A DNA stretch of 41,395 nt. Origin: Rhodospirillaceae bacterium (GTDB taxonomy: Bacteria > Pseudomonadota > Alphaproteobacteria > Rhodospirillales > JABHCV01). The stretch is taken from NCBI GenBank assembly GCA_014382375.1, contig JACNJU010000041.1, positions 1 to 41,395 on the forward strand. Reading direction: 5' to 3'. The notes under the pieces are model-generated. The model searched no databases, was not told the origin of the DNA, and saw only the letters and a program-made list of their open reading frames with translations. Positions 8,010-17,659 of this stretch are shown here, in pieces; position 1 is the first letter of the stretch; the number at the start of each line of letters is the position of its first letter. The position numbers and the translations under genes are program-made.

Positions 8010-9381
8010 TCCTGTTTCCCGCGGCCTGGCTTGGTTTCCCCTCATTCTGGCGGGTTTGAGTACTGTTCTTTCGCCCCTTGATGCCACGGCCGGGCATGGT
8101 GTTTTCAACCCGCAAACATTCACACTCACCAATGGAATGCAGGTGGTGGTTGTTTCCAACCACCGGATGCCTGTGGTCACCCACATGGTCTGGTACAAGG
8201 CCGGTGCCGCCGATGAGGCTCCGGGCAAGACAGGCTCTGCACACTTGCTTGAGCATTTGATGTTCAAGGGTACTAAAAGATTTCCCGCTGGCGCGTTTTC
8301 AAAAAGTGTCGCCCGTGTAGGCGGTTCGGAAAACGCATTCACGTCGCTGGATTATACGGGTTATTACCAGACTGTCGCCGTCCAGCATCTTGAAAAGATG
8401 ATGACCATGGAAGCCGACAGGATGCGAAATCTTATCCTCGACCCGGAGGAAGTCGATACAGAACGCCTTGTTGTGCTGGAAGAACGCCGCCAGCGCACCG
8501 ACAATGATCCCGGTGCTATTTTGCGTGAACATGTCAATGCGGCGTTGTTTCTAAATTACCCATACCGTCGTCCGATTGTCGGATGGGAGCACGAAATTCG
8601 CAACCTGAGCGTCGATGATCTGCGAACCTTTTATAGAAAGTGGTATAGTCCCGGGAATGCGGTTCTTGTTGTTGCTGGCGACATCAACATGGCGGAACTG
8701 AAGCCCTTGGCTGAAAGAACCTACGGGAAAGTTCCGGGCTCCCCCTTGCTGGATCGCGCTCGCCCGTCTGAACCGCCACAAAGCGCCTCCAGACGCATCA
8801 GCCTGAAAGATGCACGGGTTCGTCAGCCATCGTGGAGCCGTACCTATCTGGCGCCAAGTCGTCATACCTCCATTGCCGGTGGGCCCGAAAGTTTGCACAG
8901 CTACGCCCTTGAAGTTCTTGCCGGGATTATCGGTGGCGGTGCAACCAGCCAGATCTACAAGTCCCTGGTGGTTGATAAAAAGCTCGCCGTCTCTGCCGGC
9001 GCTGGTTATGGATCGGACTCTTTGGGGCCGAGCCTTTTTGCTTTTTATGCTTCCCCGGCCCCCGGCATCAGCATGGAAATTCTGGAAAAAGCGATGGAAG
9101 AAGAAGTCGCCAAACTGCTTGAGCAAGGGGTTCAGGACAAAGATGTCGAGCGAGTCAAAAAATCGATGATTGCAGAGGCCGTTTATGCCCGCGATTCCCT
9201 GTCTGACGGGGCAAGGGTTCTGGGTTCGGCGCTGGTTTCAGGCAGGACCATCGAAGATGTAGAACAGTGGCCTCACCGTATTGACGTGGTGACGCGGACC
9301 CAGGTCAATGCGGCGGCCCGCGCCGTCCTTGATGGCAGACCCTCGGTCACCGCCGTGCTCGAAGGGGAGGCGTCGCCATGA
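7969..9381 (+). CDS. M16-family zinc peptidase, catalytic subunit
   Basis: This pitrilysin-type peptidase has the inverted zinc motif HLLEH (H92, E95, H96 from this start) and the distal acidic region VVLEERRQRTDNDPG. It is therefore expected to be active. A hydrophobic segment near residues 19-41 ending in ATAG indicates export to the periplasm. The ATG at 7969 is chosen because the alternative GTG at 7948 lies even deeper inside the previous gene. Both overlap the lipoprotein gene. The stop overlaps the next M16 gene by 4 nt (ATGA). Such pairs form a heterodimer in which only one subunit binds zinc. Confidence 0.9.
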   Translation: MEKIKASGGVCSINPVSRGLAWFPLILAGLSTVLSPLDATAGHGVFNPQTFTLTNGMQVVVVSNHRMPVVTHMVWYKAGAADEAPGKTGSAHLLEHLMFKGTKRFPAGAFSKSVARVGGSENAFTSLDYTGYYQTVAVQHLEKMMTMEADRMRNLILDPEEVDTERLVVLEERRQRTDNDPGAILREHVNAALFLNYPYRRPIVGWEHEIRNLSVDDLRTFYRKWYSPGNAVLVVAGDINMAELKPLAERTYGKVPGSPLLDRARPSEPPQSASRRISLKDARVRQPSWSRTYLAPSRHTSIAGGPESLHSYALEVLAGIIGGGATSQIYKSLVVDKKLAVSAGAGYGSDSLGPSLFAFYASPAPGISMEILEKAMEEEVAKLLEQGVQDKDVERVKKSMIAEAVYARDSLSDGARVLGSALVSGRTIEDVEQWPHRIDVVTRTQVNAAARAVLDGRPSVTAVLEGEASP

Positions 9382-10721
9382 ACCTGAAGGGGATCGTTCT
9401 TATTGCCTTTGTCGTCTGGCTGGCCGTACCGGCCCCGTTGCGTGCAGGTCATGAAGCGGGCCATACGGTCAGTATCGAACGTGTGGTCAGCCCCGCCGGG
9501 GTTACCGCGTGGCTGGTCCGTGACACCATAAATCCGATCGTTAATGTGCGCTTTGCCTTTCGGGGTGGTGCAGCCCTCGACCCTGTCGGCAAGGATGGCC
9601 TCGCCAATATGGTTTCTGGCCTGCTGGATGAAGGGGCGGGCGATCTGGACAGCCAAACGTTTCAGCGTCGTCTGGAAGACTTGTCCATAGAACTTCGCTT
9701 TAACGCCGGGCGCGACGCCTTTAGTGGCCGTCTTAAGACCTTAAGCGAGAACAAGGATCAGGCCTTTCATTTATTGAAAGTTGCGCTTCTTGAGCCCCGC
9801 TTCGATGACACGCCGGTGAAACGCATTCGTGGGCAAATTCTGGCTGGTTTGCGTCGTGATCAGGAAGATCCTGACACCATTGCCGGGCAAACTCTTGCCC
9901 GGGAACTGTTCCCTGATCATCCATACGGCCGCCGCGTTGAAGGTTCAATGGCAACCGTCAAGGCGATCACAAGCGATGATCTTCGCGCCTTTACCCGCCA
10001 GCGCCTGGCCCGCGATAACCTGGTCATTGCGGTGGTCGGTGATATGGACGCCGCAGAACTGGGCCGTTTCCTTGATGAGGTCTTCGCTGGCTTACCGGCA
10101 AAGTCACAAGGTTTCAGCGTGAAGGACATTCAACCGCAAACGGCAGGTCGGACCAAGGTTGTTAAAATGGATATTCCCCAAAGCGCCATTGCCTTCGCGC
10201 AAAAGGGATTGAAACGCTCCGACCCTGATTTTTACGCCGCTTATGTCCTCAATCACATTCTCGGTGGCGGCGGTTTTACGTCCAGATTGTATGAGCAAAT
10301 CAGGGAAAAACGCGGCCTTGCCTATTCCATCGGTAGTTATCTTTATCCGCTTGATCATGCCGGGCTGGTTCAGGGCTACGGCGGAACCGCCAACGCCCGT
10401 GTCGGGGAAACCCTTGAAGTCTTGAAAGACCAGTGGCGGACTATGGCCGAAACCGGTGTTACACCTGAAGAACTTGCCGACGCCAAAACCTATCTGATCG
10501 GCTCCTATCCGCTACGCTTTACATCGACGGGCGGCATCGCCTCCATATTGGTTTCCATGCAGCTTGAAAAGCTGGGGATCGATTTCCTGGACAGGCGCAA
10601 TACACTGGTCGAAGCCGTCAACCTGAAGGATGTTAACCGGCTGGCAAAAAAGCTACTCGATCCCGATAATATGGTCGTTGTTGTTGTTGGCGCACCTGAA
10701 GGTGTGACCTCGACACCTTAA
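9378..10721 (+). CDS. M16-family peptidase-like protein, non-catalytic subunit
   Basis: The 447-residue M16 homologue has a signal peptide (MNLKGIVLIAFVVWLAVPAP, cleavage near LRAG). The zinc motif is lost: the position of HxxEH reads LANMVSGLLDEG. The Arg/Tyr substrate-binding signature of partner subunits is kept in the second domain (EKRGLAYSIGSYLYP). It directly follows and overlaps the catalytic subunit, so the two very likely form one periplasmic peptidase. The substrate is unknown. Association with lspA and a lipoprotein suggests envelope protein turnover, which is inference only. Confidence 0.9.
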   Translation: MNLKGIVLIAFVVWLAVPAPLRAGHEAGHTVSIERVVSPAGVTAWLVRDTINPIVNVRFAFRGGAALDPVGKDGLANMVSGLLDEGAGDLDSQTFQRRLEDLSIELRFNAGRDAFSGRLKTLSENKDQAFHLLKVALLEPRFDDTPVKRIRGQILAGLRRDQEDPDTIAGQTLARELFPDHPYGRRVEGSMATVKAITSDDLRAFTRQRLARDNLVIAVVGDMDAAELGRFLDEVFAGLPAKSQGFSVKDIQPQTAGRTKVVKMDIPQSAIAFAQKGLKRSDPDFYAAYVLNHILGGGGFTSRLYEQIREKRGLAYSIGSYLYPLDHAGLVQGYGGTANARVGETLEVLKDQWRTMAETGVTPEELADAKTYLIGSYPLRFTSTGGIASILVSMQLEKLGIDFLDRRNTLVEAVNLKDVNRLAKKLLDPDNMVVVVVGAPEGVTSTP

Positions 10722-10767
10722 AGCTCTAAAGTATAGGCTGCTGATTCCCTTTAGCGGGTTTTTATCG

Positions 10768-12072
10768 ATGCTCTACCGTCACGACATTAAAAATTGTTTT
10801 GCCAGCGCTATTGGCGGGCGCGGGCTGACAGACGATCAATACGCTGCCAGTCTTGCCCAAACGGGCGCGGCGCTGGAAGCTATTGCCCAGGCCTATGCGG
10901 ACAACAGTCTGCCGCTGTTGCGTCTGGCCGAAACGGACGCCGACTTGCAATCCTTAAAGCCTGTGGCAGAGCGTTGGCGGCAAGATTTTGATGATGTTGT
11001 CGTTCTTGGAACCGGCGGCTCCAGCCTTGGCGGACAAACCGTATGCGCGCTTGCCGATGTGGGCTTCGGGCCAGGGACGGGTGCGCCGCGTCTTCATTTT
11101 ATCGACAACATCGACCCCCATACCTTCGAAGCGCTGTTGCGGCAGGTTGGGCTTGAACGCACCGGTTTCATCGTTATATCAAAATCCGGCGGCACCGCTG
11201 AAACAATTACCCAGTTTTTGATTTGTCTGGGGGCACTGGATAAACAGGCCGGTGATGCCGCAGCTGCTGATAAATTCCTGATCATTACCGAGCCCGGTGA
11301 CAATCCGCTGCGCCAGATTGCCACGAGCCGGGGTATAAGCGTGCTCGATCATGACCCTGGCATCGGCGGCAGATTTTCAGTGCTGTCACTGGTTGGTATG
11401 TTACCGGCGATGATCGCAGGGCTCGACGCTGCGGCTATACGTTCTGGCGCGGATATGGTTTTAAAGGCGGCTCTTGATGCAAAGACAGCGGCGGATTGCC
11501 CGGCTGCGGTCGGTGCGGCAATTAACGTGTCGTTGTTTGAAAACAAGGGCGCAACGTCGACGGTATTGATGCCTTACGCCGACAGACTGGCCAGTTTTGG
11601 CTTGTGGTTTCAGCAATTGTGGGCCGAAAGCTTGGGCAAGGGCGGTAACGGCACGACCCCGATCGGGGCCCTTGGCACCCGCGACCAGCATAGTCAGTTG
11701 CAACTTTTTCTGGATGGACCGACGGACAAGATGTTCACCCTGTTAACCCTTGATATTGCCGGTGCTGGCGGGACTGTCAACACCAGCAGCGATGAGCGCC
11801 TGTCTTACCTGAATGGCCGTTCAATGGGTGATCTTCTGGACGCCGAACAGCGGGCGACGGCGACGGCTCTTATCGACAGGGGATGTCCAACCCGGGTGAT
11901 CAGCATCACCGCGCTTAACGAGGAGGCACTCGGTGGGTTGATGATGCATTTCATGCTCGAAACCATCATTGCCGCCCATCTTTTGGGGGTAAATCCTTTC
12001 GACCAACCGGCTGTGGAAGCCGGCAAGAAACTGGCGCGGCAATTTTTGTCGGAAATGGGCGAACCTGCATGA
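10768..12072 (+). CDS. pgi: Glucose-6-phosphate isomerase
   Basis: The 434-residue sugar isomerase interconverts glucose-6-phosphate and fructose-6-phosphate. Visible family features are the SIS-domain phosphate loop GTGGSSLGG, the segment [12 protein letters not shown], the catalytic-Glu region [21 protein letters not shown], and a final [11 protein letters not shown] with the late conserved Lys. It is shorter than the ~550-residue enterobacterial form and belongs to the compact bacterial class. It overlaps mutL by 4 nt (ATGA), an unrelated function sharing one transcript. A 46-nt gap separates it from the M16 genes. Confidence 0.95.
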   Translation: MLYRHDIKNCFASAIGGRGLTDDQYAASLAQTGAALEAIAQAYADNSLPLLRLAETDADLQSLKPVAERWRQDFDDVVVLGTGGSSLGGQTVCALADVGFGPGTGAPRLHFIDNIDPHTFEALLRQVGLERTGFIVISKSGGTAETITQFLICLGALDKQAGDAAAADKFLIITEPGDNPLRQIATSRGISVLDHDPGIGGRFSVLSLVGMLPAMIAGLDAAAIRSGADMVLKAALDAKTAADCPAAVGAAINVSLFENKGATSTVLMPYADRLASFGLWFQQLWAESLGKGGNGTTPIGALGTRDQHSQLQLFLDGPTDKMFTLLTLDIAGAGGTVNTSSDERLSYLNGRSMGDLLDAEQRATATALIDRGCPTRVISITALNEEALGGLMMHFMLETIIAAHLLGVNPFDQPAVEAGKKLARQFLSEMGEPA

Positions 12073-13877
12073 CCTTACGCCGCTTACCGGAGAACCTGGT
12101 CAATCGCATCGCCGCTGGCGAAGTGGTCGAGCGGCCAGCCTCTGCGGTTAAGGAACTTGTCGAAAATGCCATTGATGCCGGTGCCAGCCATATCGACATT
12201 CTTGTTCGTGACGGTGGCCGCACCCAAATTACCGTCACCGATGATGGCAAGGGCATGTCGCGTGATGAACTGCCCCTGGCTATTGAGCGTCACGCGACGT
12301 CGAAACTCCCCGATGATGATCTGCAAAATATTGCCAGCCTTGGTTTTCGTGGTGAGGCTTTGGCGTCAATAGGTGCGGTCAGTCGCCTGCAACTGACCAG
12401 TCGTCGCCCTGTCGACGAAGAGGCCTGGATGTTGAGCGTTGAGGGCGGTGTCATTGGTACACCGTGCCCGGTCGCTCATCCCGTCGGCACCCGCATTGAC
12501 GTCCGCGACCTGTTTTATGCGACCCCGGCGCGGCTGAAGTTTCTGAAAACCCCCCGCGCCGAGCTTGGCCATGTTAGCGAAGCCGTGAAAAGGCTGGCCA
12601 TGGCCCATCCCGACATCGGCTTTACCCTGAATAACGGCGAGCGCGATATGTTGCGCCTGGCCCCGTCCCAGGGTGACCTGCTGGGTAGTCGTCTTGAGCG
12701 GCTGGGCGCGATCATGGGTCGGGATTTCGCTGATAACGCCCTTTCTATTGATGCCGAGCGTGAAGGCGTCTTTTTGAGCGGTCATGCCGGTTTGCCGACC
12801 CTGAATCGGGGCAACGCGCAAATGCAGTTCCTGTTCGTCAACGGCAGGCCGGTTCGCGACAAACTGTTCTATGGCGCGCTCAGGGGCGCATACCGGGATT
12901 TTCTGGCTGGCGACCGCTATCCCATGGTGGCGCTGTTCCTGGATGTTCCCAGCGACGCCCTGGACGTCAATGTCCATCCGGCCAAGACCGAGGTGCGCTT
13001 TCGCGACGCCGCCCTGGTCCGCGGACTGATTGTCGGGGCGGTCAAACATGCCCTGGCCGAAGCCGGACACCGGGCCTCAACCACCGTAGGCCATGGTGCC
13101 TTGGCCGCTGTGCAATCCGGTTCCCTGCCCATGGGCGGCGGTGGCGGCGGATACACTGGCGGAAGTTCATTTCCCGCGGGGCTGGCCGAACGGGCGGCCA
13201 GCTTTTTTGCACCGGGCAGTGGCCTTGAAGCACCACTGGCTGCCCCGGATGCCTTCAATGTTGGCGTCGCCGTAGATGAGGGTGAAGATCTGTCCGATTA
13301 CCCCCTTGGCGTGGCCAGGGCGCAGTTGCATGAAACTTATATCGTCGCCCAAACTGTCGACGGCATTGTCATCGTCGATCAACACGCCGCCCATGAACGA
13401 CTGGTTCATGAGCGCATTAAAAAATCCCTCGAACAGGGCGGGGTTAGCCGTCAGGGCCTGCTGATCCCGGAAGTCGTTGAAATGGATGAAACCGCCGTCG
13501 ATCGCCTGAATGGACGGGCCGATGAATTATTTGAGCTGGGCCTGACCATCGAAGCCTTCGGTCCCGGCGCCCTTGTTGTTCGCGAGGTTCCGGCTTTGCT
13601 GGGTGATTGTGATATTCAGGGTCTGTTGCGTGACCTGGCTGATGATCTGGCCGAACACGATGAGGCACTGGCGCTCAAAGACCGACTTGGCGATGTTGCC
13701 GCAAAAATGGCCTGTCATGGCTCGGTGCGGGCGGGCAGGCGTCTCAATGCGACAGAGATGAACGCCCTGCTGCGCGAGATGGAGGCAACACCCCATTCCG
13801 GCCAGTGCAGTCATGGCCGCCCGACCTATGTTGAGCTGAAACTTGCCGATATCGAGAAGCTGTTCGGCAGACGCTAA
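12069..13877 (+). CDS. mutL: DNA mismatch repair protein MutL
   Basis: The 602-residue protein has the GHKL ATPase motifs [19 protein letters not shown] and [10 protein letters not shown] near the N-terminus, then a Gly/Ser-rich linker (about 345-385). The C-terminal dimerisation domain contains [12 protein letters not shown] starting at D437, which fits the metal-dependent nicking-endonuclease motif DQHAx2Ex4E. Late motifs ACHGSVRAG and CSHGRP complete the metal site. It should therefore nick DNA itself, as in organisms that lack MutH, to direct mismatch repair after MutS binding. Its stop shares a base with the next gene (TAATG). Confidence 0.97.
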   Translation: MTLRRLPENLVNRIAAGEVVERPASAVKELVENAIDAGASHIDILVRDGGRTQITVTDDGKGMSRDELPLAIERHATSKLPDDDLQNIASLGFRGEALASIGAVSRLQLTSRRPVDEEAWMLSVEGGVIGTPCPVAHPVGTRIDVRDLFYATPARLKFLKTPRAELGHVSEAVKRLAMAHPDIGFTLNNGERDMLRLAPSQGDLLGSRLERLGAIMGRDFADNALSIDAEREGVFLSGHAGLPTLNRGNAQMQFLFVNGRPVRDKLFYGALRGAYRDFLAGDRYPMVALFLDVPSDALDVNVHPAKTEVRFRDAALVRGLIVGAVKHALAEAGHRASTTVGHGALAAVQSGSLPMGGGGGGYTGGSSFPAGLAERAASFFAPGSGLEAPLAAPDAFNVGVAVDEGEDLSDYPLGVARAQLHETYIVAQTVDGIVIVDQHAAHERLVHERIKKSLEQGGVSRQGLLIPEVVEMDETAVDRLNGRADELFELGLTIEAFGPGALVVREVPALLGDCDIQGLLRDLADDLAEHDEALALKDRLGDVAAKMACHGSVRAGRRLNATEMNALLREMEATPHSGQCSHGRPTYVELKLADIEKLFGRR

Positions 13878-14623
13878 TGCTCTATGAGTTTTTCCAGCAC
13901 CTGACGACCCCGTGCCCGAGGCCGGTCAAGGATATGGGCTACCTTCGTGAACTGATTGGTATGCAGGCCCGCTACAAACGCTGTCAGGCCGCCTGGCAAC
14001 CACACTTGCACCAGTGCCGGAACTGGATTTGTCAGGCTATGCAAGGAAGCCGGGGCAGGGTCGTGGTGCTGGGCTCAGGGCTCCTTTATGACGTCCCGCT
14101 GCAAGAACTGTCGGATCATTTCGACGAGGTCGTTCTGGTCGATATCCTGCACATGCCGACGGTACGGAAAGCCATCCGGCCGTTCTCCAATGTCAGCTTG
14201 GAGACCCGCGATATCACGGGTTTTGTCGAAGCGCTCCATGACGGCACCTCGCGAACGCCGCCCGAGGCCCCGGATATTGCCCCGGGTGGGGCCGATCTTG
14301 TGATTTCCCTGAATGTGCTCAGCCAGCTTCCGATTCTGCCGATGGCCTTTGCCGGGCTTGAGGCGACAGTTGCCCCATCACTGATGCAAGCCCATCTAGA
14401 GGCGCTGCAACGATCAGCGGCGAAAATTTGCCTGATTTCAGAAGTCGAACAGCAACTCTGCCTTGATGGCGAGGTGGTCGAGAAAGATGACCCGCTGGCC
14501 GGTGTCAGTATTCCGCAAAATTTGAAAGTTCATACGGCGGACTGGCGTTGGGATTTTGCCCCCCACCCCGAACGCCATCGGCGTTACGACCTGGTCTACC
14601 GGGTCGAGGGATATTTACGATAG
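13877..14623 (+). CDS. Uncharacterised Rossmann-like (methyltransferase-like) protein
   Basis: No firm family assignment is possible for this 248-residue protein. After a ~55-residue helical start, it has a glycine-rich strand-loop RVVVLGSGLLYDVP followed by VVLVDILHMP, which resembles motifs I and II of SAM-dependent methyltransferases. A later strand, ADLVISLNVLSQLP, fits motif IV. Typical catalytic motifs (NPPY/DPPY) are absent. It starts at the mutL stop (TAATG) and is probably co-translated with it. Its 3' end overlaps the convergent rsmD by 9 nt. It could be a methyltransferase for an unknown small molecule or a degenerate SAM-binding protein. Confidence 0.7.
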   Translation: MLYEFFQHLTTPCPRPVKDMGYLRELIGMQARYKRCQAAWQPHLHQCRNWICQAMQGSRGRVVVLGSGLLYDVPLQELSDHFDEVVLVDILHMPTVRKAIRPFSNVSLETRDITGFVEALHDGTSRTPPEAPDIAPGGADLVISLNVLSQLPILPMAFAGLEATVAPSLMQAHLEALQRSAAKICLISEVEQQLCLDGEVVEKDDPLAGVSIPQNLKVHTADWRWDFAPHPERHRRYDLVYRVEGYLR

Positions 14624-15178
14624 CCGCAGGAACGTAACCTGCGCTGCACCGTAGGTGCGGGCATCCAGGGTTTCAAACTGACGCGGAATGGCAAGCTCAT
14701 CATCTTTACCGGTTTCAACGACGACAATTCCGCCGGCGGCAATCCAGCCTTTGTTACAAAGCCCCAACAAGGCCTGATCGGTCAGGTTAGAGCCATAAGG
14801 GGCATCGAGAAATGCCAGGCCGAGAGGAGCCCCTGTTATTCTGGGTGGTGGTGCCAGACGAGTGACATCGAGTTTAAGCGGGGTGATATTGCTGGCTTCG
14901 CCAAGGCTCGCTGCATTGGCGCGCAGGCACTTCAGGGAGACCGGATCATTGTCGATGAATACCCCGTGGTTGGCACCGCGGGACATCGCCTCAAGCCCTA
15001 ACGCACCGGTGCCGGAAAAAACGTCGAGTACGGTTTGGCCGTCGAAGCCATCCCAGTCGATGGAATGGGCGAGGATGTTGAAGATGCCCTCACGGGCCCT
15101 GTCCGATGTCGGGCGGACATCCCGTCCCGGTGGGGCGCTTAATGTACGCCCTTTAAATTTGCCACCGATGATTCTCAC
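14615..15178 (-). CDS. rsmD: 16S rRNA (guanine966-N2)-methyltransferase RsmD
   Basis: The 188-residue methyltransferase starts VRIIGGKFKGRTLSAPPG, the standard RsmD opening, and has the SAM motif VLDVFSGTGALGLEA. The catalytic motif reads FLDAPYG, a DAPY variant of DPPY. The GTG at 15178 is chosen because it overlaps the stop of the upstream gene as GTGA and puts RIIGGK at the N-terminus. A longer frame to 15241 only translates the tail of that gene. It methylates G966 of 16S rRNA during 30S assembly and is coupled to an rRNA pseudouridine synthase. Confidence 0.94.
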   Translation of the reverse strand: MRIIGGKFKGRTLSAPPGRDVRPTSDRAREGIFNILAHSIDWDGFDGQTVLDVFSGTGALGLEAMSRGANHGVFIDNDPVSLKCLRANAASLGEASNITPLKLDVTRLAPPPRITGAPLGLAFLDAPYGSNLTDQALLGLCNKGWIAAGGIVVVETGKDDELAIPRQFETLDARTYGAAQVTFLRLS

Positions 15179-15999
15179 TTGCGACTCTTGCTCAGGCTTA
15201 ATGTGCGTTTTTTCTTCGGTGCCTTTTTTGCCTTCGCCCAACCCTTGCCACGGGACTTGCCAGCCGTTTTTGCGTCATCGTCGCTTAACTGGTTGCGCAG
15301 CATTTTGGCGGAGACTTCCTGAACCGCTCCGCGGGTCATTTTGTCCAGATGGTAGGGGCCGTAGGAAAGCCGGATCAGGCGATTAACATTCAAATCCATG
15401 TGCTCCATGACTTTGCGGATTTCCCGGTTTTTGCCCTCGCTTAAAGAAACACTCAGCCAGGCGTTTGTTCGGGTCTTGCTGTCGAGGACCGCATCAATGG
15501 AGCCATAGTTGACACCGGCGATGGTGATGCCGTCCTTGAGTTTTTTTAGTTTTTCTTCGTCAACCGTGCCCCTGACCCTGACCCGATAGCGGCGAAGCCA
15601 GCCTGTTGCTGGCATTTCCATACGTCGGGCCAATTCCCCGTCATTGGTCAACAGCAGTAATCCTTCGGAATTCAGGTCGAGGCGACCGATGGAGATAACC
15701 CGGCCCAGTTCCTTGGGCAGGCGCTCGAACACCGTTGGTCGACCTTGCGGGTCCTTGTGGGTGGTTACCAGGCCGGTCGGCTTGTGATAGCGCCACAGCC
15801 TGGTTTCCTGGGGTTCGGCCAGAGGTTTGCCGTCGACCATGATGATGTTTTTTTTATCGACGGTAAAAGCCGGGCTGTCCAGGGTCCTGCCATCGACCTG
15901 AACACGGCCCGCCTCGATCCAGCGTTCGGCCTCGCGGCGTGAACACAAACCGGCCCGGGCCAGAACCTTGGCGATGCGTTCAGGTTTTTGTTCAGTCAT
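15175..15999 (-). CDS. rluB: RluB/RsuA-family pseudouridine synthase
   Basis: The protein has 274 residues. An S4 RNA-binding domain comes first (RIAKVLARAGLCSRREAERW). It is followed by the RsuA-type catalytic domain with GRLDLNSEGLLLLTND, where D108 is the catalytic aspartate, and a conserved KNREIRKVME segment. The C-terminal ~45 residues are Lys/Ser-rich and probably help bind rRNA. The arrangement fits 23S rRNA synthase RluB better than 16S RsuA, but the exact target base cannot be proved from sequence. It overlaps rsmD by 4 nt, forming a small rRNA-modification operon. Confidence 0.88.
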   Translation of the reverse strand: MTEQKPERIAKVLARAGLCSRREAERWIEAGRVQVDGRTLDSPAFTVDKKNIIMVDGKPLAEPQETRLWRYHKPTGLVTTHKDPQGRPTVFERLPKELGRVISIGRLDLNSEGLLLLTNDGELARRMEMPATGWLRRYRVRVRGTVDEEKLKKLKDGITIAGVNYGSIDAVLDSKTRTNAWLSVSLSEGKNREIRKVMEHMDLNVNRLIRLSYGPYHLDKMTRGAVQEVSAKMLRNQLSDDDAKTAGKSRGKGWAKAKKAPKKKRTLSLSKSRK

Positions 16000-16714
16000 T
16001 GCAGCTTTGGGCGGCGGCGATAAAAGCCTTGATAATCAACTCATCACCTTCACTGATATTAAATTCCGGGTGCCACTGGACGCCCATACAAAAAGCGTAG
16101 GCATCACATTCAATGCCTTCGATAACGCCATCCGGGGCGCGGGCATTGATGATAACCCCTTCAGGTTCATCGGCAGCCGCCTGATGATGGGCGCTGTTGA
16201 CTTCAAGGGTGTCGGTGCCGACGATACGGCGCAGCAAGGTTCCTTCCTTGATAAATGCCTGATGGCCGGCCTCATCGCGGGGATTTGGTTGTTCGTGGGC
16301 AAGCGCCTGCTCAATAGCATCGGGGATATGCTGAATCAGGGTGCCCCCCAAAATAACATGCAACAACTGCTGGCCCCCGCAAATACCAAGGACTGGCATG
16401 TTGCGCTCAAGCGCGCCTTTTGTTATCGCCATCTCGAAGCTGGTGCGGTGATCTTTGGTGACGACACTGTCATGACGATCACTGACCCCGAACAGGGCCG
16501 GGTCTACATCGAAATTACCGCCGGTAATCAGCAAACCATCAATCAGGTCCAGATACTGCTCAACCCTGTCTAGTTGATGGGGCAGGGCCAGCGGCAGACC
16601 ACCGGCACCAGAGACCGCACCAGCGTAATTTTCACGCAAGGCATACCAGGGGAAATTTGAGTACCCGCCGGCATCTTCCGAATCCAACGTTATGCCAATG
16701 ATCGGTGTTTTCAT
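15992..16714 (-). CDS. Class I glutamine amidotransferase-like hydrolase (peptidase C26)
   Basis: The 240-residue protein carries the C26 triad: C112 in LGICGGQQ, H215 and E217 in GVQWHPEF. Relatives include PuuD, which hydrolyses gamma-glutamyl-gamma-aminobutyrate in putrescine breakdown. The ATG at 16714 (MKTPIIGITL) is used because an upstream TTG at 16738 adds only eight residues of no family character. It overlaps rluB by 8 nt and probably shares its transcript. A PuuB-like oxidase lies 3 kb away, so a gamma-glutamyl polyamine substrate is possible, but the other puu genes are not in the window. Confidence 0.85.
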   Translation of the reverse strand: MKTPIIGITLDSEDAGGYSNFPWYALRENYAGAVSGAGGLPLALPHQLDRVEQYLDLIDGLLITGGNFDVDPALFGVSDRHDSVVTKDHRTSFEMAITKGALERNMPVLGICGGQQLLHVILGGTLIQHIPDAIEQALAHEQPNPRDEAGHQAFIKEGTLLRRIVGTDTLEVNSAHHQAAADEPEGVIINARAPDGVIEGIECDAYAFCMGVQWHPEFNISEGDELIIKAFIAAAQSCND

Positions 16715-16826
16715 AAGGGCAGAATGTAATGCATGCAAAGAATGATGGGAACCACTGTGTATAAGCTAACAAGTGCTGACGATTTAATAATTTATGAAAT
16801 TACACCTATAAGAAAGGAATATCCCA

Positions 16827-17171
16827 GTGTCTTCTTCTGCGATGATAACAAACGCCAGCCAAACGAGTGACAAACGGTCAATTTTTTATCTTGTTGCGAC
16901 GGTGCTGCTGATCTGGTTTTCGATAAGCCTTAATGCCGCCGTGTCGGGTTTTTTCAAACCGACCCCCGATGAGCCGCCGCTGGGGTTTCTCGTCGCCGTT
17001 GGCACTGGAACGTTAACTTCAGGAGCATTCGGAACAACTTTTCTTGGCGATGGCCCAACGAGCGCGTTGATGTCGACACTGCCGCTTTCGATGATTCCGG
17101 GATTTATCGTTCCGCTATATATTTTGTTGCATCTAAGCGCCCTGATCAGCGCCCACGCCAAAGCGTATTGA
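16827..17171 (+). CDS. Small hypothetical membrane protein
   Basis: This is a 114-residue protein with no recognised family. A GTG start is supported by AGAAAGGA at 16811-16818. A Ser/Thr-rich start is followed by a hydrophobic helix (about 20-40, with IFYLVATVLLIWFSISLNAA). A Gly/Thr-rich middle with moderate hydrophobicity comes next. A second long hydrophobic stretch (about 80-108, with LSMIPGFIVPLYILLHLSAL) leaves both ends probably on the same side of the membrane. It has its own 112-nt upstream region and lies 31 nt before tadA on the same strand, so the two may be co-transcribed. Confidence 0.65.
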   Translation: MSSSAMITNASQTSDKRSIFYLVATVLLIWFSISLNAAVSGFFKPTPDEPPLGFLVAVGTGTLTSGAFGTTFLGDGPTSALMSTLPLSMIPGFIVPLYILLHLSALISAHAKAY

Positions 17172-17202
17172 CGGCGCTTGATGCTGGGTTCACTGTTTGC
17201 CT

Positions 17203-17655
17203 ATGGATCAGTTTACCTACATGGCAATGGCCTTGAAAGAGGCCGAAAAAGCCGCCGACCGGGGCGAAGTGCCGGTCGGGGCGGTGGTTGTCGACGCGGT
17301 AAGCGGCGAGGTCCTTGCCTGGGCTGGAAACTGTACGGAAGAAAAGAACGACCCGACGGCTCACGCCGAGATGCTGGTGATCAGGGAAGCGGCGGCCAAA
17401 CTGCAAAACCCGCGGCTCGAAAACTGTGACCTGTATGTCACCCTTGAACCCTGTCCCATGTGTGCGACGGCGATTTCCTTCGCCCGCCTACGCAGGCTTT
17501 ATTTCGGTGCCTACGATGCCAAAGGCGGCGGCGTTGATCATGGCCCCAGGGTGTTCGAACAATCATCCTGCCACTACCGCCCCGAAGTGGTTGGCGGTAT
17601 GGAAGAAACATCGGCCAGTGCCTTGTTGAAGAAGTTTTTCAAGGATTTACGCTAA
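17203..17655 (+). CDS. tadA: tRNA-specific adenosine deaminase
   Basis: The 150-residue enzyme deaminates A34 to inosine in the tRNA-Arg(ACG) anticodon. Zinc-site motifs are HAE (H54, E56, the proton shuttle) and PCPMC (C84, C87). The phrase GEVPVGAVVVD near the start and YFGAYDAKGGGVDHG further on are typical of TadA. The ATG at 17203 is chosen over a TTG two codons upstream. Length matches bacterial TadA. Confidence 0.95.
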   Translation: MDQFTYMAMALKEAEKAADRGEVPVGAVVVDAVSGEVLAWAGNCTEEKNDPTAHAEMLVIREAAAKLQNPRLENCDLYVTLEPCPMCATAISFARLRRLYFGAYDAKGGGVDHGPRVFEQSSCHYRPEVVGGMEETSASALLKKFFKDLR

Positions 17656-17659
17656 AGCC

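Noticed and set aside
10722-10767. Terminator between the M16 genes and pgi (CCC...GGG then TTTTT)
   Set aside because: Only a 3-bp stem can form before the T-run, which is too weak to call.
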